Below are positions 7,623 through 16,459 of a stretch of 64,000 bases of DNA, piece after piece. Location: assembly GCA_963850345.1 (NCBI GenBank), contig CAWKKW010000002.1, positions 1,054,001-1,118,000 of the forward strand, in the 5' to 3' direction. The translations under genes were made by a program, and so were the position numbers. Position 1 is the first letter of the stretch. Every line of letters begins with the position of its first letter. Under the pieces are notes generated by a model. It saw only the letters and a list, made by a program, of their open reading frames with translations. It did not search any database and was not told the DNA's origin. Source of the stretch: CAWKKW01 sp963850345. GTDB lineage: Bacteria; Acidobacteriota; Terriglobia; Terriglobales; Acidobacteriaceae.

Positions 7623-9377
7623 TTAGAGATCCAGTTCGATGTTCGAAGATGGTGCCGAGCAGCAGATCAGAACATTCCCCGCGGAAGGGCGGTCGAGTGG
7701 TTCAGGTGCGTACTCGACTCTTCCGTCGATCAAGCCTGACTCGCACGTATGACAGACGCCCACTCTGCAGGACCACCTTACGGGAACGTCGCATGCCTCA
7801 GCGAGTTCAAGCAGACTGCCAAATCGAGCGTCCCAGGGCACCGTCAATCCGCTTCGAGAGAATGAAACTTTGGGTCCCGTACCAGTGAACTTCAACGGAG
7901 GATGAGGAGCCGGCAACGTAGCCTCCGCGATGCCGGGCGTAATCGACGATTCAGTTCCGAAGGTTTCAGCATGGATCCTCGAATTGGACACACCGCACAA
8001 CTCTAGCCCATCCGTCATTTCCTTGAGGAAAGCTGGAGGGCCGCACAGATAAAAGTCCGCATCACTTGGAACGCCACGCCGTCGTAGGGTCTCCACATTG
8101 AGGTGACCCAAAGCGTCATAGTCCCTCCCAATCTGATCTTCAGATCCAGGCCTGCTGTAAGCGGTGAAGGAATGAGCGTGCGCATGGCCGCTGATAAGGC
8201 GCCGCACCTCTTCCTCGAAGGGATGTTCCTGGACATTCCGAGCTCCATAGCACCACCAGACATCCCGGTTCCCATCTGCGTCGTCCGCAACCAGTGCGTG
8301 CAGCATGGCGAGGACTGGGGTAGCGCCGATGCCCGCGCTTAGCAAAACGACAGGCTTCGTGCCTGTGGCAAGTGTGAAGCTGCCCCTCGGCGCACTTACC
8401 TGCAGCAGATCTCCAACCTGAAGTTTGTCGTGAAAGTAGCGGCTGCCTGCTCCCGCAGATCGCTTCACGCTGACGCGATATGTGCCTTCAGTGTGCCAAC
8501 CTGAAATCGAGTAACTCCTCAACAATGGGCCTGCGTCTTTGTCCGCTTCAACCTTGAAGACCAGGAATTGACCGGGCAGTGGCATTGGAAGTGGGCTCGA
8601 GTCCACCGACCGCAAAGTGAAAGAAAGCACGCCGATACACTCTTGCTTCACGGCCTCTACTCGCAACGGCCGAAACCCCGCCCACGCGGGCGGCGGGGCC
8701 GACGATGGTGCGAGGCCGGCATTTCCAGCGTGCTCGTCCGCCATCGCCAAGGCTTGCAGCGACTGCTTCCAGCCTGCGCTGAGGGCTGGAACGCACACAG
8801 CGCGTTGCAGCTGGTCCTTCGGATGGCCGGGCAGATAGAGCAGCGCGTCGACCTCTGCGACAGAGACCCGCTCCGGCCCTTCGGCTACTTTAGTGATGGT
8901 GTCGCCCGCGCCGATCTCTCCCTCTTCGATCACTCGGAAGTAGAATCCTGGACGCCGCTGTGACACAAGCAGCGCAGGCATTTGCGGATTATTCATCCGG
9001 ATTCCCACTCGGTAGCAGGTAACTCTGGGCTGCGTCACTTCGAAGAGCGCGCTCCCAATGCGATAGCGATCTCCGATGCATACGTCAGCATCAGCGAGAC
9101 CGTCGACCGTCAGATTTTCACCAAACTGACCATATTCCAGATCGTCCCGCTGCAAAAACTTCTTCCAATATTGATACGAGTCGAGCTGGTACACCATAAC
9201 CGCGCGATGCTCGCCGCCGTGTCCTGCCAGATCACCTTGACCATCCCCATCGATATTTAGCCTGCGGACATAGACTCTCCCGGATACAGGCCGCTTCCAG
9301 ACCGCAGTATGAACAACTCTCCCTTGCCACTCCACATCGCGCGGCATGCCGACATTTACTGATACGAGAGAGCTCAT
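7623..9377 (-). CDS. MOSC domain fused to ferredoxin reductase and 2Fe-2S ferredoxin
   Basis: A 584-residue three-part cytoplasmic redox protein. Residues about 1-215 are a YiiM-like MOSC domain (GRVYVRRLNIDGDGQGDLAGHGG; PRVTCYRVGIRM with a conserved Cys), predicted to bind molybdenum cofactor. Residues about 235-480 are an FNR-type flavin/NAD(P)H module (LLRSYSISG for flavin, SAGIGATPVLAML for nucleotide). The C-terminus is a plant-type ferredoxin with the CRVGVCHTC and final Cys ligands. Together these suggest NAD(P)H-driven reduction at the molybdenum site, for example of N-hydroxylated compounds. I start at ATG 9377 (GAAGGAG upstream); an ATG at 9464 is in frame but has no ribosome site. 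Confidence 0.88.
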   Translation of the reverse strand: MSSLVSVNVGMPRDVEWQGRVVHTAVWKRPVSGRVYVRRLNIDGDGQGDLAGHGGEHRAVMVYQLDSYQYWKKFLQRDDLEYGQFGENLTVDGLADADVCIGDRYRIGSALFEVTQPRVTCYRVGIRMNNPQMPALLVSQRRPGFYFRVIEEGEIGAGDTITKVAEGPERVSVAEVDALLYLPGHPKDQLQRAVCVPALSAGWKQSLQALAMADEHAGNAGLAPSSAPPPAWAGFRPLRVEAVKQECIGVLSFTLRSVDSSPLPMPLPGQFLVFKVEADKDAGPLLRSYSISGWHTEGTYRVSVKRSAGAGSRYFHDKLQVGDLLQVSAPRGSFTLATGTKPVVLLSAGIGATPVLAMLHALVADDADGNRDVWWCYGARNVQEHPFEEEVRRLISGHAHAHSFTAYSRPGSEDQIGRDYDALGHLNVETLRRRGVPSDADFYLCGPPAFLKEMTDGLELCGVSNSRIHAETFGTESSITPGIAEATLPAPHPPLKFTGTGPKVSFSRSGLTVPWDARFGSLLELAEACDVPVRWSCRVGVCHTCESGLIDGRVEYAPEPLDRPSAGNVLICCSAPSSNIELDL

Positions 9378-9682
9378 AGGAAATTTCTCCTTCTCTAGCG
9401 TCAAAAGAAACTCACCAGGGTCGAGTAACTCGCGCCGACCGCCTACGCTCATGGCGATGGACACACTGCGAGAAGCAGCTGTGAGTAGTTATCGTCTGGA
9501 TCGGCGGCCAAGATATTAGCACCCTACAAGCAAAACACATTTGCTTCCAGCATTGTTGTCCAATCGCCGAATGTTAATAGAAAGACGTGATAGGCGGCCA
9601 AGGAGTGCAGCGATACGATCGCCTTGTTCAGTGGGAGCCGGATCGATCTCCCAACTAGCAACATAGTGCTGCAAGGAGCCAC
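9378..9682. other. Divergent intergenic region
   Basis: About 305 bases between two divergent genes. It must hold both promoters and a ribosome site (AAGGAG at 9673-9678) for the plus-strand gene. I see no RNA gene, no convincing ORF and no strong palindrome. Confidence 0.4.
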
Positions 9683-10489
9683 ATGGAAACCAACGATAGT
9701 CTGAGTACTTCGCGCCGCCGTTTCCTCACGGTCGCAAGCGCATCGGCCGCCGCTCTCCTCGTCCCGAATATCGCTGCAGAAACCAGGGAGAAGGCACAAG
9801 TTGAATCTGCAACGAGCGAGCCAGCAGGGTCATTGCAATTAAGTAAGGCCGACACGGCAGTCGTCATCATCGATCCTCAGAACGACGTGTTGAGCGAGAA
9901 GGGTCTCTCCTGGCCGCTTCTGCATGAAAGCATCAAGGAACTCAACACCGTCGAGAATATTGAACGGATATTCAAAGCCGCCAAGGCGGGTGGTTACGAG
10001 GTGTTCATCTCCCCACATTATTTTTACCCCATAGACAAAGGCTGGAAATTTAACGGACCTCTTGAAGCGGATGAAGCGAAATTTGGCCTCTTCGCTCGCA
10101 AAGGCGTCTTGAATCTCGAAGGCCTGCAAGGGTCGGGAGCCGATTGGCTGGAGCGATACAAGCCTTATATCGAAGACGGCAAGACAATCGTGGTTTCGCC
10201 TCACCGCGTCTGGGGACCGGAGACCAATGACCTGGTTCTGCAACTGCGCAAACGGCGAATCAGCAAAATCATCCTTGGCGGTATGCTGGCCAACATGTGC
10301 GTAGAATCCCACCTGCGAGAATTGATCGAGCAAGGATTTGAGGTCGCCGTCGTTAAGGATGCAACCGCCGGCCCCAAGCACCCGGAATGGGGATACGGTT
10401 ACACGGCTGCCCTGATCAACTACGCATTTCTCGCGCACGCGGTGCTTACGACTGACGAAGCGGTCAAGGCAATGGAACGCGGATCGTAA
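9683..10489 (+). CDS. Exported isochorismatase-like cysteine hydrolase
   Basis: A 268-residue isochorismatase-superfamily hydrolase. Residues 11-35 form a Tat-type signal (SRRRFLTVASASAAALL), so the enzyme probably acts outside the cytoplasm, which is unusual for the family. The catalytic Asp is in VVIIDPQND and the catalytic Cys in MLANMCVES; the VVKDATAG strand near the end is typical. Family members hydrolyse amides or the isochorismate ether bond; the substrate here is unknown. It stands alone, convergent with the propeller glycosidase, and ends 28 bases before that gene's stop. Confidence 0.85.
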   Translation: METNDSLSTSRRRFLTVASASAAALLVPNIAAETREKAQVESATSEPAGSLQLSKADTAVVIIDPQNDVLSEKGLSWPLLHESIKELNTVENIERIFKAAKAGGYEVFISPHYFYPIDKGWKFNGPLEADEAKFGLFARKGVLNLEGLQGSGADWLERYKPYIEDGKTIVVSPHRVWGPETNDLVLQLRKRRISKIILGGMLANMCVESHLRELIEQGFEVAVVKDATAGPKHPEWGYGYTAALINYAFLAHAVLTTDEAVKAMERGS

Positions 10490-10517
10490 CTATGGGTGTC
10501 ACGCATGGTTCCCGACT

Positions 10518-11585
10518 TCACCACGCTCGCGATCGCGCTACTGCGATGCCGCGCACCTGGGGGCTTCCGCCCACTGCACAATAGAAGTGGTATAAGTCGC
10601 CATTGGCGCAAACCACAGAGGGCTTGTGAGCGTATTGCGAATCATAGGATCCCGGCGGTCCAACGTCGATGAGCGGAGTCGAGCGCTTGGTAGCGTGCAG
10701 TAGATCAGGCCCCGTCGCCACGAGATCGCGCGCGACGCCCTTCGCATCCAACCCGAAGTAGAAAATTGCCCACCCTGGCCCGTTTTGCAACACGCATGGA
10801 TCACTGGCGAATCGCTCGTCGGGCGAGCCTGGTCCACCGTTCCGTAGAATCGGATTTCCCTTGTAGCGGCTCCATGTCTTCAAATCTCGCGAGGTAGCGA
10901 CACCGGTCTGCTCGTGCCATGCCTCTGTGGTGCGATTCTTCGCGTTGTAGAAGAGATAGTAGGTACCTTCATGCCTTAGCAGGCACGGCTTATACAGCCC
11001 TCCCCTCTCCCACTCTGCGCCATCGTCCGGATGAAGGATCGGCTCACCTGCTTCCCAATGCAATAAGTCGCGGCTGTAAGCAAGACCAATAACGGCCGCG
11101 CCCTGCTCGTATCCTGAACCAGGGTAGGCGTGGTAAGCGCCAACGAATTGTCCGCCGATGCGTATCAACTCGCCGGGAGATGACAAGCCGTTCTCCCGCA
11201 CAATCCAGTTCATTGCTACGTTGTACTTGCGGATCGGTGAGTTCGGATCGCGTTTGAGAATGCATCCGACTTTATGCCAATTGACGAGATCGCGCGATTT
11301 CGCCAGACCTGTTTGATAGCCGATGCCGTCGAATGCAACAAAGGTCATCCACCACATGTTGTCGTGCCGAAAGACGAACGGACAGTCAACCGCCTTACCG
11401 TCGTACGCTCCTGGCACATCTGACGGCGCGAGAACGAGTCGGTTGAACTTGTAGAGTGTCTCTAATGAGCGGGCCGCGGTCCGGCTAGCGAACACGCGGC
11501 TGATAAGCGCCCCACCCACCAGATAAATAAGCGATCGCCGAGAGATGGCAGTGCTCAAATCGGTCTCCGAGTAAAACACATTCAA
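10518..11585 (-). CDS. Exported five-bladed beta-propeller glycosidase (GH43/GH32-like)
   Basis: A 355-residue protein with an SRRSLIYLVGGAL twin-arginine-like signal and a repeated blade pattern: W.MTFVAFDG, GLAKSRDLVNWHKVG, GLAYSRDLLHWEAGEPIL, GVATSRDLKTWSRYKGNPIL. The SRDL.xW-x-x-x motif recurs three times, as in GH43/GH32/GH130-type propellers. Acidic candidates for catalysis are in AYDGKAVDCP and DERFASDP. It is last in the minus-strand series with the TonB receptor, TPR protein and GH127 enzyme, 96 bases after GH127, so it probably trims arabinose-containing side chains. The exact family cannot be set by eye. Confidence 0.75.
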   Translation of the reverse strand: MNVFYSETDLSTAISRRSLIYLVGGALISRVFASRTAARSLETLYKFNRLVLAPSDVPGAYDGKAVDCPFVFRHDNMWWMTFVAFDGIGYQTGLAKSRDLVNWHKVGCILKRDPNSPIRKYNVAMNWIVRENGLSSPGELIRIGGQFVGAYHAYPGSGYEQGAAVIGLAYSRDLLHWEAGEPILHPDDGAEWERGGLYKPCLLRHEGTYYLFYNAKNRTTEAWHEQTGVATSRDLKTWSRYKGNPILRNGGPGSPDERFASDPCVLQNGPGWAIFYFGLDAKGVARDLVATGPDLLHATKRSTPLIDVGPPGSYDSQYAHKPSVVCANGDLYHFYCAVGGSPQVRGIAVARSRAW

Positions 11586-11681
11586 CGGGGCAAATTTTTA
11601 GCCCGCGATCTCACGCTGCACCACTCCGAACGCAAACCAATCCTACGCGAGTCTGGTTCGAAGCAGGCTGCGCAGTCATGG

Positions 11682-14525
11682 TCAGATCCAAACCTTGGAG
11701 TCTACCGCCATTTTGCTGTCGGGCTTTTCCCCATTCTGTTGAGAAGTCGGAGTCTTGGTACCCGGCCCGGAATCCGGCTCTCCCGGATACTCGTGCGGCG
11801 GCCCCACGCGGTTCATCCGGGCGTAGTTTGGAATCGCAATCATCTCGGAACCATCTGACCACTGGCCCTTGATAACCATTACACCGCCGAGCAGATCGGG
11901 CCTCCACTCTGCGGTCAATGGTCCGGCTCCGAACTTCTGGTCGATGCTCTTGTTATCTTGCTTTTCCACGTTATAAACCAGTGGACCGTACTTGAGCGCG
12001 GTCAGAGCCGCATCTTCGCGGATGCGCGAATCCGCTGCTACACGCTGTGGCTGCATGGGCAGCTCAAAATCGATACGATCACCGGCCTTCCACTCGCGAG
12101 TGACCACTGCGTAGCCCTTATGAATGGTGGGCTTGATCACTTCCCCATTTACGGCGAATCGCTTGACTCCCTGGATGGCCGGTGTTTCTGTGTAGAGCTT
12201 GCTTGTGGTGCGGTCGGGAATGCGCATATAGACGGAGAAGGTCTTGGTCTGTTCGGGGTTCAGCGTGAGCGAAACATCTCCCTTCCAGGGGTAGTCTGTC
12301 TTTTGCACAACCTCGACCCCAGTCCCGGCAACTTGGCCAACATGGATCCGGCTTCCCACGAACATATTGACGTAGAGGCCGGTGCTGTCTTTGACGTACG
12401 CCCAGGTTGGAATCATCAGAAGCGTGCGTGAGAGATTCCCGACGCAGCATGGGCAAATGTGCCACTTGGCCCGCTCTGTATCAACCAGAGGATTGGTATA
12501 GCAATAACTCTTGCCGTCGAGAGCCACTCCTCCGAGCAGCGCGTTATACATGGTCTGCTCGTACAGATCCGCGTACTTGGCGTCGTGATAGGCGAGATTC
12601 AGCTTGTACTGGAAAAACACCAGACCGCAGCTGGAACAGGTCTCGCAGTATGCCTCGTTGCGCAGCGAATAGTTCGGACCAAAGCCCTCGGAGGTCTCGC
12701 CGCTTCCGATACCGCCCGTGAGGTAGTACTTCTTGTTCACCATGTTGTCCCAGAGCGAAATCACCGCGCTCTGATAATCAGGATCGTGGGTCTCTGCGGC
12801 GATATCCGCCATCCCCGAGTAGAAATAGGTGGCGCGCACCGCGTGACCTACCGCCTCGTACTGCTGACCCGGCGGCAGATGGCTCTGGTCATACTCCGAA
12901 CCGCCACGGCGCGAGTCGAGCAGGAACTTCGCGAGTGCGATGTACGCGTCGCCACGATGGTTCCCTTCCTGATCATTGACGAAGCGCCCGAAGCGAACGA
13001 GGGCCTGCTCCATCTCCTGGTGGCCATCAAACCAGGCCTTCTTACCGGGGCCGATGTTTGCAACCCAGCAGTCTGCCAGTTTCTTCGCTGCATCGTACAG
13101 GCGAAGGTCCTTCCCGTCTGTCAGAGTGTAGTGATTGATGGCGGACTCGATGAAGTAGCCAGACACGTAGCCTTCGTGGTTGCCGCGATGTTCCGACGAC
13201 CACCGCTCCGGCCAGGTTGCGCGGTCCGCAAGAATGTACGCGGTCTGCAGATATCCGTCCGGCATCTGCGCAGCAAGAATGATAGGTATCCAGCGATCGA
13301 GGGTGGCACGCATCTCCTCCTGTGCCCGCAGGATATGCGGATCTCCTTGCGCATCCACCATCAGCGCAATGCAGATCGATTCCACCGTCTGGTGCACCCA
13401 CGCATTCGAAAATACAAATCCCTTGTGCTTGCCATGCGGTTCGCCGCGATTGGCTTTCCCCGCTTCAATGAAGTTGTCGATACCGCCATCCCCGCGCATC
13501 GCCGGGATGTCCGTTCGCTCGCACATACGAATGCAATGCGGAATCCAATTCACGATCAGCGTCTTTGCACGCTCAGTCCAGAACGGGCTGTCGATGGAAT
13601 ACTTGCGCGTATAAACAACGTCCAGCCGATCCTTCGGTGGCGCGGGTTCCACATGCACTGCGATCGATTTCGTGCGATCCTTCGAGCCAGAAGCTGCAAG
13701 CGTCAGGACGTAGTCACCGGGACTCGAAAATCCAGCCCTTGTCACGGGAGACGACGCTCGCTCGAAACTAACGGCTCCGGGCCCTGAGGCCTTCACCCAT
13801 CGCGCCGCATTGCCTGGTGAGTCTTCAAGCCAGGTTACCTTCCCCGCCAGATAGGTCCGAGCACCTGTAACGACGGAGCGGTCCACGCCGGCTTCGATCA
13901 CCGGCGGAAGCGAAGGCGCAGTTCCGAAGTTGTAAACGCGCCACTCGAGAATGCCTGCGGGATGCTCCTTCTCGGGTGTAACTAAAAGGCGCAGCTTCTG
14001 TGTCTTCACAGGTGCGAACGTCGTTACGTTAAAGGAATCTGGGACCACACCCAAGCCCTGCGGCTGGCTTACGGGAACGAAATCCGTTCCATTCCAATAC
14101 ACGACCCGGTAGCTTTTCGGCACCTGCATCCAGTGCATGCTGCTGCTACCCGGCAAGGCACCGGCCTTGGGACGCTCCACAGCCCAGTACACCTCAACCT
14201 TGTTGAGGTCGACCGGCTCACTCCAGTCATACTGCACCCAGGATTCGCCGCTCTCACTCGGCCATTCGCGGTGAACCGCATAGATGCCATGGGAATGATC
14301 AAAGGAATTCTCTGGAACGAACCCATCATTCAGAGCCGAGATTTTGTTCTCGCTCATGATGGTCAGGCTCGAAGGAACAGCCACCCGCGCGATATTTAAG
14401 GTGTGCTCAGACGATTGCGCAGTTGCCATCTGACTTCCGAGAGCCGTCGCGACGGCCGCGCCCGTCAACCCCGTCAGGAATTCGCGGCGATTGAGTTCAG
14501 GTTGTGATTCAATGTTTCGATTCAT
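11682..14525 (-). CDS. GH127 beta-L-arabinofuranosidase-like protein
   Basis: A 947-residue exported glycosidase of the GH127 (formerly DUF1680) family, whose characterised member HypBA1 removes beta-L-arabinofuranose with a cysteine nucleophile held by zinc. A Tat signal (NRREFLTGLTG) is at the N-terminus, then a discoidin-like region (residues about 40-210), an Ig-like segment, and the (alpha/alpha)6 catalytic barrel. The metal/nucleophile set is visible as CETC in the barrel and CPCC near its end, matching the Glu-x-Cys and Cys-Cys pattern of HypBA1. I start at ATG 14525 because the signal peptide follows at once; in-frame starts at 14552 and 14597 remain possible. It lies 176 bases after the TPR gene. 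Confidence 0.87.
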   Translation of the reverse strand: MNRNIESQPELNRREFLTGLTGAAVATALGSQMATAQSSEHTLNIARVAVPSSLTIMSENKISALNDGFVPENSFDHSHGIYAVHREWPSESGESWVQYDWSEPVDLNKVEVYWAVERPKAGALPGSSSMHWMQVPKSYRVVYWNGTDFVPVSQPQGLGVVPDSFNVTTFAPVKTQKLRLLVTPEKEHPAGILEWRVYNFGTAPSLPPVIEAGVDRSVVTGARTYLAGKVTWLEDSPGNAARWVKASGPGAVSFERASSPVTRAGFSSPGDYVLTLAASGSKDRTKSIAVHVEPAPPKDRLDVVYTRKYSIDSPFWTERAKTLIVNWIPHCIRMCERTDIPAMRGDGGIDNFIEAGKANRGEPHGKHKGFVFSNAWVHQTVESICIALMVDAQGDPHILRAQEEMRATLDRWIPIILAAQMPDGYLQTAYILADRATWPERWSSEHRGNHEGYVSGYFIESAINHYTLTDGKDLRLYDAAKKLADCWVANIGPGKKAWFDGHQEMEQALVRFGRFVNDQEGNHRGDAYIALAKFLLDSRRGGSEYDQSHLPPGQQYEAVGHAVRATYFYSGMADIAAETHDPDYQSAVISLWDNMVNKKYYLTGGIGSGETSEGFGPNYSLRNEAYCETCSSCGLVFFQYKLNLAYHDAKYADLYEQTMYNALLGGVALDGKSYCYTNPLVDTERAKWHICPCCVGNLSRTLLMIPTWAYVKDSTGLYVNMFVGSRIHVGQVAGTGVEVVQKTDYPWKGDVSLTLNPEQTKTFSVYMRIPDRTTSKLYTETPAIQGVKRFAVNGEVIKPTIHKGYAVVTREWKAGDRIDFELPMQPQRVAADSRIREDAALTALKYGPLVYNVEKQDNKSIDQKFGAGPLTAEWRPDLLGGVMVIKGQWSDGSEMIAIPNYARMNRVGPPHEYPGEPDSGPGTKTPTSQQNGEKPDSKMAVDSKVWI

Positions 14526-14701
14526 GTCTGTTGTATAGCCTTTCGTACCCATGGTGCTGCCCCAGTCCTGATGATGGTGTTGCTCGACTTTTCCCAACCG
14601 CAGGGTTGAGACTTCTGTTGATTTGCAGCTACCGTGTTACATGTTGAGCGAAGTTCTCCACGTCGATAGCTCCCGAAGCATTCGCTGTTACGTTTGCCCC
14701 T

Positions 14702-16312
14702 TCACTCCGGTTGTTCCACAAGTTGTCCATAATGCGCAGTTTGAATATTTTTTGCCTGCTCGGCTTTTCGGGCATTCGTTAGTTTGACCACCATCTCCCG
14801 AGCTTCGTCTTTGCGGCCTGCGTTGCGCAGAGCCAGCATGAGAGTGTAAATAGCCTGCTGATCGTTAGGTTGAACATTTAAAGTCTCACGACTCTCTTTG
14901 ATCGCTGCCTCCGGTTGCCCATTTTGCAGATAGAGCGACGCAAGTAAATCGGAGGCTTGCAGAAGACTGGGATCCAGTTTCCTGGCCTTGCGCGCAACCG
15001 CGATTGCCTCGTCAACCTGCTTCTGATCGTCACTCCTGGCTCCTTCAGGACCCGCCCAGGCCAGTGCCTCAGCCAACAGGTAATAGCCGAACGCATCCTT
15101 TGGATGCTCTTGCACCTGACGCTGGAAGGCACCCAGCGCCTGCTGGTGATTATGTTGTTGCGACGCGGCGATGCCCTCTGCAGACGCTGTCATTGCGTTC
15201 CCTGGATCGAGCGTATGGGCATGTTCAAAGTCCGCCATGGCCTTATCGTATTCGCCATTCTGACCGTACAAAACGCCGCGTGCCATGTATAACGCCGCCG
15301 AATCCGGCAAGCGCTGCAAACCCACATTCACCATGTCGACGCCGACCTTGTATGAGCCGTGCGAAAACGAGAGCGTCGCAAAATCAATATAGTTTGCGGC
15401 CTCGTCAGGCTTGGCCATGATTGCCTGGTGCAGTTGTTCGATCGCCGTCGGCGTCTCTCCGCGCGACTCGTGGATAGCCGCTGCCAGCCGCAGTGCGGCC
15501 GAACTGACAGGTTGCCCGCTAAGCGATGGTTCAAGCGTATTCAGCGCCTCTGCAGAGTCTGAGGTTCTCCACTGCAGCAGTGCGAGATTGAATCGCGCCG
15601 CGGAATCTTCGGGGTGCGTCGTAACCGCCTGCTGCAACAGTGGGACCGCCTCGGCTGCGCGTTCCAGATGGGCGAGACAAAGCGCATTCGCTATCAGCGC
15701 GTTCGGCTGCGATCTCACAAGATCACCCGATGCACGAAAATCCTCTGCACATTCACTGTAGTTCCGATTCCGGTATTCAATCACGCCCAGCATCGCATGT
15801 GCAGTCGCGTTCTGCGGCTGCAGCACGAGCACACGACGCAGAAGTGGAATCGCCGATTGTGGGTCGCGCTTGTACTCCATCTCAGCAGCGCCCTCCAGCG
15901 CCGGCAGATAGTCTGGCGAAATCTTCAACGCATGTCGATAGGAATCGAGGGCTGCGTCGCCACTGTTGGTATGTTGCAGAGCCACAGCTCGCAGCGTCCA
16001 CAACCGGGGATCGTTTGGCCTGGAAGCTAGAAGCTTACCGCAGAGATCCAGAGCCTCACTGTAGCTGCCCGCTTTGAGCGACTCGATCACGGCAGACAGA
16101 CCGCCATTGTTCTCCTGAGGGTGCGCGTCCGGTGCAAGCAACAGAGTCGCAGCGCAGAGGAGCAAAACGAAACTGATCACTCCCTTTCTCAGGCGAAGCG
16201 GATGCCAGATCGCAGACCTTCCAGCACCCTGAATTGCGAAGGCCACAAGTTCATAGACTGCATGACCGGAGGTCCGGTGCTTCGATCTGCTTGAGAGAGA
16301 GGAGCAAAACAT
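14702..16312 (-). CDS. Tetratricopeptide repeat protein paired with TonB receptor 1
   Basis: A 536-residue exported or membrane-anchored protein. A hydrophobic stretch at about residues 46-62 (FVLLLCAATLLLAPDA) acts as signal or anchor after a basic segment. The rest is almost entirely TPR units with the 34-residue W/L/G/Y/A/P pattern (for example PNDPRLWTLRAVALQHTNSGD, and GVLYGQNGEYDKAMADFEHA). TPR solenoids bind proteins or ligands and do not catalyse. Its place directly after a large TonB receptor repeats at 27093-32168, suggesting it works with the receptor at the cell envelope. A strong hairpin separates the two genes here. Confidence 0.8.
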   Translation of the reverse strand: MFCSSLSSRSKHRTSGHAVYELVAFAIQGAGRSAIWHPLRLRKGVISFVLLLCAATLLLAPDAHPQENNGGLSAVIESLKAGSYSEALDLCGKLLASRPNDPRLWTLRAVALQHTNSGDAALDSYRHALKISPDYLPALEGAAEMEYKRDPQSAIPLLRRVLVLQPQNATAHAMLGVIEYRNRNYSECAEDFRASGDLVRSQPNALIANALCLAHLERAAEAVPLLQQAVTTHPEDSAARFNLALLQWRTSDSAEALNTLEPSLSGQPVSSAALRLAAAIHESRGETPTAIEQLHQAIMAKPDEAANYIDFATLSFSHGSYKVGVDMVNVGLQRLPDSAALYMARGVLYGQNGEYDKAMADFEHAHTLDPGNAMTASAEGIAASQQHNHQQALGAFQRQVQEHPKDAFGYYLLAEALAWAGPEGARSDDQKQVDEAIAVARKARKLDPSLLQASDLLASLYLQNGQPEAAIKESRETLNVQPNDQQAIYTLMLALRNAGRKDEAREMVVKLTNARKAEQAKNIQTAHYGQLVEQPE

Positions 16313-16397
16313 CCATGGACCTGCTATTGAATCGTTAGATATTCGAGCGGTTGTCTGCGCTCCCGCGTTTCAAGACTGCCCTAAGAAGAACCGAACC

Positions 16398-16431
16398 TCA
16401 CGGTGGAGACGCTGTCGTGTCTCCACCGTGA
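16398..16431 (-). terminator. Strong intercistronic hairpin after TonB receptor 1
   Basis: A perfect 13-bp stem (TCACGGTGGAGAC / GTCTCCACCGTGA) with an 8-nt loop lies 29 bases beyond the receptor stop and 86 bases before the TPR start. No T-run follows in the minus direction. It may attenuate transcription into the TPR/GH127 genes or protect the receptor mRNA 3' end. Confidence 0.6.
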
Positions 16432-16459
16432 AAGACGTGTTCCAGGACCCTTGGTGATC

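Noticed and set aside
12459..13787. A 442-codon open frame on the plus strand
   Set aside because: It lies fully antisense to the clear GH127 catalytic domain, has no recognisable motif and arises from GC-rich codon use.
14702..16312. Naming the TPR proteins SusD
   Set aside because: Only the position and TPR nature agree; no SusD/RagB sequence signature was seen.
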